DNA from: Bacteroidales bacterium
Lineage (GTDB): Bacteria > Bacteroidota > Bacteroidia > Bacteroidales > UBA932
Length of the DNA stretch: 55,341 bases
Direction of reading: 5' to 3'
Assembly: GCA_017453565.1 (NCBI GenBank)
Contig: JAFTEQ010000043.1
Location: forward strand, 1-55,341
The first letter of the stretch is position 1; each line of letters opens with the position of its first letter. Shown here piece by piece: positions 51,918 to 55,341 of this stretch. The notes below the pieces were generated by a model, which was given only the letters and a program-made list of their open reading frames with translations, was not told the DNA's origin and made no database searches. A program made the translations under genes and the position numbers.

Positions 51918-52946
51918 CTAAAGTCCCCAGTCCGCAGCGTTAGCCGTAGCCTTGGGCGCGTTGGGCACATTCACGAAATATTGGAATCCGGTAAGGCGCT
52001 CCAGATCGGAGACGCTCATCATATCGGTTGCCTGGGGCTTATGCCCCTTTTCCATGTTGTGGCGCAGCACAAAGGCAGCGCACTGCAGTTCCTCGGCCGT
52101 GCAGTCCTTCACGCTCTTCTTGCTGTTGCCTGCCTTGGTACGGAGCAGGGCATAATACATCATGGTGGGGAAAGACACGTCGCTGCGGGCGCCGAACGAG
52201 ATCTTCTTGGCCTGGCAGGTCTTTCCGTAGGCGTCGGTGTAGTCCTTGAAGTAGCAGCCGATCACCACATAGAGCGTATCGCTAACCACAAAGCCGTCTA
52301 CAAAGTCTTCCAGGTTATTCCAGGCGCCGTTGCCCGTATTGAAGGTATCTGAGAGCTGCGGAGCGATATTGGAGAAATAGAACACCTGGCTGTTGCATTG
52401 GCGGTTCATCAGGCGCTCGGCGCTGCCCAGCATGTGCCCGTTGTTGCAGCCGCTGTCGGCATACTTCTTCTTATATTGGATAGAAGCGGGAATGTCGGGA
52501 TCGGCCTGATAGGAATCCTTGCGCGTGACGCCGCTCTCGTAGATCTTGTGGCGCGGGGCCGCTACCCAGAAGGCGCAGTGGTCGGTGGCGCTAAAACAGG
52601 TGGTGTAGTTGCGCCAGGTCACGCCGTTGTTCTGGAAAGAGTGGCTGGCGTAATAGATATTGGCGTCGTTGTCGTCGATTCCATTGTGGTCGGCGTCCAC
52701 CATGAGCGGCAATTCCGCCCAGCCACTTCCAAGCACATGCGTTCCCTCGCCGCCGGTGCCGCCGGGGTTATCGCCTCCTCCCTGATCGCCGGAGCCGCCC
52801 TCATCACCAGTACCGCCCTCGTCGCCTGGGCCGGTCTGCTCCTGGCCCGGGCCGTCCTCCCCGTTCTGGTTGTTCACATCGGGTTCACAGGCGGCAAAAG
52901 CGAAAAGCGCCGCACAAAGCAGGGAGAGGGAAAGGATTCGTTTCAT
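51918..52946 (-). CDS. secreted DNA/RNA non-specific endonuclease lipoprotein
   Basis: A 342-residue lipoprotein. The signal peptide MKRILSLSLLCAALFAFAAC is followed by a Gly/Glu/Asp-rich linker (residues ~21-68, with tandem GDEGG units) and the nuclease domain (from LGSGWAELP, about residue 73). The active-site region reads CNNGHMLGSAERLMN, where the usual RGH is NGH, and the metal-binding Asn is in YFSNIAPQLSD. The long acidic linker suggests surface display. The start at 52946 is set by the signal peptide, and the -7 box TATCTTTG ends 5 nt upstream (leaderless prediction). A much longer open frame on this strand upstream of 52946 crosses the GH2 gene and is spurious. It is a paralogue of the domain at 45.7-46.9 kb. 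Confidence 0.85.
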   Translation of the reverse strand: MKRILSLSLLCAALFAFAACEPDVNNQNGEDGPGQEQTGPGDEGGTGDEGGSGDQGGGDNPGGTGGEGTHVLGSGWAELPLMVDADHNGIDDNDANIYYASHSFQNNGVTWRNYTTCFSATDHCAFWVAAPRHKIYESGVTRKDSYQADPDIPASIQYKKKYADSGCNNGHMLGSAERLMNRQCNSQVFYFSNIAPQLSDTFNTGNGAWNNLEDFVDGFVVSDTLYVVIGCYFKDYTDAYGKTCQAKKISFGARSDVSFPTMMYYALLRTKAGNSKKSVKDCTAEELQCAAFVLRHNMEKGHKPQATDMMSVSDLERLTGFQYFVNVPNAPKATANAADWGL

Positions 52947-52951
52947 GGGAA

Positions 52952-52959
52952 CAAAGATA
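52952..52959 (-). promoter_or_regulatory. -7 box of the nuclease lipoprotein, 5 nt from the ATG
   Basis: TATCTTTG on the minus strand, 5 nt from the start codon (52946). It is separated by only 4 bp from the divergent GH2 -7 box. Confidence 0.65.
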
Positions 52960-52963
52960 ATAT

Positions 52964-52971
52964 TATATTTG
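52964..52971 (+). promoter_or_regulatory. -7 box of the GH2 gene
   Basis: TATATTTG, 20 nt before the ATG at 52992. Confidence 0.65.
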
Positions 52972-52991
52972 TAGAAGTAAACCACATTCTT

Positions 52992-55190
52992 ATGCTCCGC
53001 ATCCTCCTCCTTCCCCTGATGGCGCTCCAATGGACCGTGGGCGTCGGTTCCCAACCCGCCGAATATGTGCCCGCCACGGTTCCCGGCGCCTGCCAGGCCG
53101 ATATCGCCGCCGCAAGGAACTACCCCGACTGGAAGTTCTCCGACAACTACGAACTCTACCGCTGGATGGAGGACGAGACCTTCACCTATCGCACGGTATT
53201 CGACGCGCCGCGGCGCGAGGCCGGCCAGTCGGTCTGGTTCCGCGCTAAGGGCATCGACTACGAGTGCGTCATCATCCTGAACGGACAGGAACTGGCGCGT
53301 CACGAGGGAGCGCTCTCCCCCGTGAACGTCTGCCTCGATGCGGCGCTGCGCGACAAAGGAAACGAACTGCGGGTGCAGATTGCGCCCGTGCCCAAGCGGA
53401 AAGGCGTGAAGGTGGGCCGCGACGAAGCCTCCTGGTGCTGCAAGCCGCCGGTTTCGTACGGATGGGACTGGCATCCCCGACTTATTCCCAGCGGCATCTG
53501 GGACGAGGCTTCCATAGAGATTCGCAACGCCGCCTGGCTGGAGGACGTGCATCTGGGCTACCGCCTGTCGGACGATTTCTCCCGGGCAGACATCCGCACG
53601 CAGGTGCGTACGGGCGGGCAGGCCGACGGCGCCTGCATCCGGCTGACCCTGCGCGACCGCGACGGCAAGGAGGTCTTTGCGGCATCGGCCGCTGCGGACC
53701 AGGCGATTGAAGGGCGGCTGGACGCTCCCCGTCTCTGGTGGACCTGGGACCACGGCGAACCCTATCTCTATTCCTATGAACTGCGCCTGACCACCGCCGA
53801 CGGACGTCTGCTCGACAGCAGGAGCGGACAGACAGGCTTTAGGCGCGTGCGCCTCGTCATGAACGAAGGCTCGTGGAAACGCCTCAAATCGCGTCCCATG
53901 AGCCGCAACGACGCCCCCACGCAGATTGAACTCAACGGACGCCCCATCTTCGCCAAAGGCTCCAACTGGGTGGCGCCGGAAGTATTCAACGGACAGATCA
54001 CCCGGGAGCGCTACCAAGAACTCATCGGCCTGGCGCGCAAAGCCAACTTCAACATCTTCCGTTGCTGGGGCGGATGCGCCCCCGGCAAGGACTCCTTCTT
54101 TGAGGAGTGCGACCGCGCGGGCATCCTCGTCTGGCAGGAATTCCCCCTCTCGTGCAACAAATACCCCGACGATCCGCACTACCTCGCCGTGCTGGAACAG
54201 GAGGCGCGCGCCATGGTGGAACGCATCCGCAACCATCCCTGCCTCGCCCTCTGGTGCGGCGGGAACGAACTCTTCAACGCCTGGTCGCGGATGGACGACC
54301 AGTCCCTGCCCCTGCGTCTGCTCAACAAGGTCTGCTATGAAATGACTCCCGAGATCGCCTTCCTGCCCACCTCGCCCCTCAACGGCATGGCGCACGGCAA
54401 CTATGTGTTCCGCGACGGCGGCAAGGTGGTGCACGAGTGGATGGACAAGGCCTCCGCATCGGCCTACACCGAGTTCGGCGTGGGCGGCCTCTCGCCCCGG
54501 AGCGTGCTGGAGCGGATCATCCCCGCCGACGAGCTCTTCCCGCCCCGGCGGAGCAAGGCATGGATTGCGCACCACGCCTATGACGCCTGGGACGCCAACC
54601 GCGAGACCTGGCTCTGCATCGGACACATCGAATACTATTATGGCAAGCCCTCCTCGCTCGACGAACTCATTGAACTGAGTTCTATCATGCAGGGAGAGGG
54701 TTACAAGGCCATTTTCGAGGAGGCGCGCCGGCAAAAGCCCTTCTGCGCCATGGCCCTCAACTGGGACTACAACGAACCCTGGCCCGCCGCTGCCAACAAC
54801 TCCATCCTGGCCTACCCGGCCATTGAGAAGGGCTGCTTTGGCGATGTAGCCGCGGCCTGCCGTCCGGTCTGCGCCAGCGCCAAGTTCACCCGCTATCAGT
54901 GGGGGCCGGGCGACGAGCTGGAACTGGGGCTCTGGCTGCTCAACGACAGCTACGACTCGGGCGGACAGACCTACAGCCTCCGGGCCCTGTTGGTAGCCCC
55001 GGACGGAAAGGAGCAGGAGATCGGACGATGGACCTGCGACCCCCTGCAGCCGAACCGCAACGCCAGGGGCCCGCAACTGCACGCCACGCTCCCCCGCTGG
55101 GACGGCGTCCGCCGTTTCGGCATCCGCGTCTGCGTGGACGGCCACCCCGAGATGGACAGCCGGTACACGCTGGCGTACAAAGCGGAATAA
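52992..55190 (+). CDS. glycoside hydrolase family 2, beta-mannosidase-like
   Basis: A 732-residue exo-glycosidase. Beta-sandwich and Ig-like domains precede the TIM barrel. The acid/base is Glu426 in LWCGGNELFN and the nucleophile is probably Glu494 in SAYTEFGVGG. Barrel motifs include NGRPIFAKGSNWVAPE and FNIFRCWGGCAPGKDSFFEECDRAGILVWQEFP, which match beta-mannosidases more than beta-galactosidases. A short N-terminal hydrophobic stretch (MLRILLLPLMALQWTVGVGSQ) may be a signal peptide. It removes terminal sugars from mannose-containing glycans by inference; the substrate is not proven. The -7 box (52964-52971) is 20 nt upstream, divergent from the nuclease lipoprotein. An intrinsic terminator follows the stop directly. 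Confidence 0.9.
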   Translation: MLRILLLPLMALQWTVGVGSQPAEYVPATVPGACQADIAAARNYPDWKFSDNYELYRWMEDETFTYRTVFDAPRREAGQSVWFRAKGIDYECVIILNGQELARHEGALSPVNVCLDAALRDKGNELRVQIAPVPKRKGVKVGRDEASWCCKPPVSYGWDWHPRLIPSGIWDEASIEIRNAAWLEDVHLGYRLSDDFSRADIRTQVRTGGQADGACIRLTLRDRDGKEVFAASAAADQAIEGRLDAPRLWWTWDHGEPYLYSYELRLTTADGRLLDSRSGQTGFRRVRLVMNEGSWKRLKSRPMSRNDAPTQIELNGRPIFAKGSNWVAPEVFNGQITRERYQELIGLARKANFNIFRCWGGCAPGKDSFFEECDRAGILVWQEFPLSCNKYPDDPHYLAVLEQEARAMVERIRNHPCLALWCGGNELFNAWSRMDDQSLPLRLLNKVCYEMTPEIAFLPTSPLNGMAHGNYVFRDGGKVVHEWMDKASASAYTEFGVGGLSPRSVLERIIPADELFPPRRSKAWIAHHAYDAWDANRETWLCIGHIEYYYGKPSSLDELIELSSIMQGEGYKAIFEEARRQKPFCAMALNWDYNEPWPAAANNSILAYPAIEKGCFGDVAAACRPVCASAKFTRYQWGPGDELELGLWLLNDSYDSGGQTYSLRALLVAPDGKEQEIGRWTCDPLQPNRNARGPQLHATLPRWDGVRRFGIRVCVDGHPEMDSRYTLAYKAE

Positions 55191-55237
55191 AAAAGAGGCC
55201 GACTAAAAAGCGATTTTTAGCCGGCTTCTCTTTTTTA
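55190..55237 (+). terminator. intrinsic terminator of the GH2 gene
   Basis: Starting at the TAA stop, GAGGCCGACTAAAAA pairs with TTTTTAGCCGGCTTCTC across GCGA with small bulges, flanked by A6 and T6 runs, so it can act in both directions. Confidence 0.75.
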
Positions 55238-55341
55238 TAGACTTAGTGTCGGGCGGAGCCCTCCAGGAGGACTCCGCTTAGCGAGTTTTAACTCGCTGCG
55301 CTCCGGCCCCTCCCAACGTATCCTGCGTGGTCTGCGACCAC
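55238..55341. other. non-coding end of window with small palindromes
   Basis: No gene seen. It contains GCGGAG/CTCCGC arms (about 55253-55279) and the perfect palindrome AGCGAGTT-TT-AACTCGCT type sequence near 55280-55297. The next gene probably starts beyond the edge. Confidence 0.4.

Noticed and set aside
52947-55145. Long minus-strand extension in front of the nuclease lipoprotein (total 1075 codons)
   Set aside because: It is antisense to the GH2 gene, and the signal peptide at 52946 marks the true start.

Overview
The window looks like chromosomal DNA of a high-GC member of the Bacteroidota, most likely an uncultured gut Bacteroidales. The evidence is a SusC/SusD pair, S9B dipeptidyl peptidase, Bacteroidetes-type RpoD, fimbrillin-like lipoproteins, and promoters of the Bacteroidetes form (TTTG about 19 nt upstream of TAnnTTTG) in front of most genes and all four tRNAs. 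Most of the window is dense and GC-rich. Islands of visibly lower GC are the HEPN/MNT pair (29.6-30.3 kb), the lipoprotein modules (30.4-32.6 and 46.9-49.1 kb) and a REP-associated transposase (44.7-45.6 kb).

Layout. 0-6.2 kb: 3'-truncated gyrB, then an outer-membrane barrel and a 995-residue periplasmic TPR protein in one operon. 6.2-7.6 kb: ftsE overlapping an endonuclease III gene. 7.6-15.0 kb: a tightly overlapped minus-strand operon (HAMP-type membrane protein, TrkH, RecD-like helicase, dipeptidyl peptidase IV, phosphoglucomutase). 15.1-16.3 kb: a divergent ROK regulator. 16.3-20.6 kb: a probable unannotated small RNA, tRNA-Cys, tRNA-Ser, wzc, wza, tmRNA and tRNA-Val. 20.7-27.4 kb: an unknown membrane-anchored protein, SusD, SusC and a dolichol-phosphate-mannose-type glycosyltransferase. 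27.4-30.3 kb: Tex and a HEPN/MNT pair. 30.4-32.6 kb: a duplicated module of a 53-residue small protein translationally coupled to a lipoprotein. 32.7-40.7 kb: ClC channel, a conserved small protein, YgiQ, ArgS, RpoD and a DegQ-type protease. 40.8-44.3 kb: DnaN, a DnaQ-like exonuclease, NhaA, tRNA-Thr. 44.3-45.6 kb: palindrome-rich DNA and a frameshifted REP-associated transposase. 45.7-49.1 kb: a third small-protein/lipoprotein unit whose C-terminal nuclease part is cut off by an in-frame TGA. 49.4-55.2 kb: an AlkZ-like protein, a membrane LytTR regulator, an SGNH hydrolase, a second secreted nuclease and a GH2 beta-mannosidase-like enzyme.

The most interesting signals are: (1) the small-protein/lipoprotein modules, where two copies differ only by synonymous changes across the core of the small protein; (2) a TGA codon in frame between a lipoprotein and its apparent nuclease domain; (3) a candidate ~110-nt small RNA with an exact consensus promoter and an intrinsic terminator; (4) a REP-associated transposase split at a +1-slippery site and overlapping its own palindromes; (5) several genes whose -7 box lies 4-5 nt from the ATG, implying leaderless mRNAs; (6) a Ser-to-Tyr change in the GyrB EGDSAGG motif. 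All calls come from reading the sequence by eye; no database search was run.
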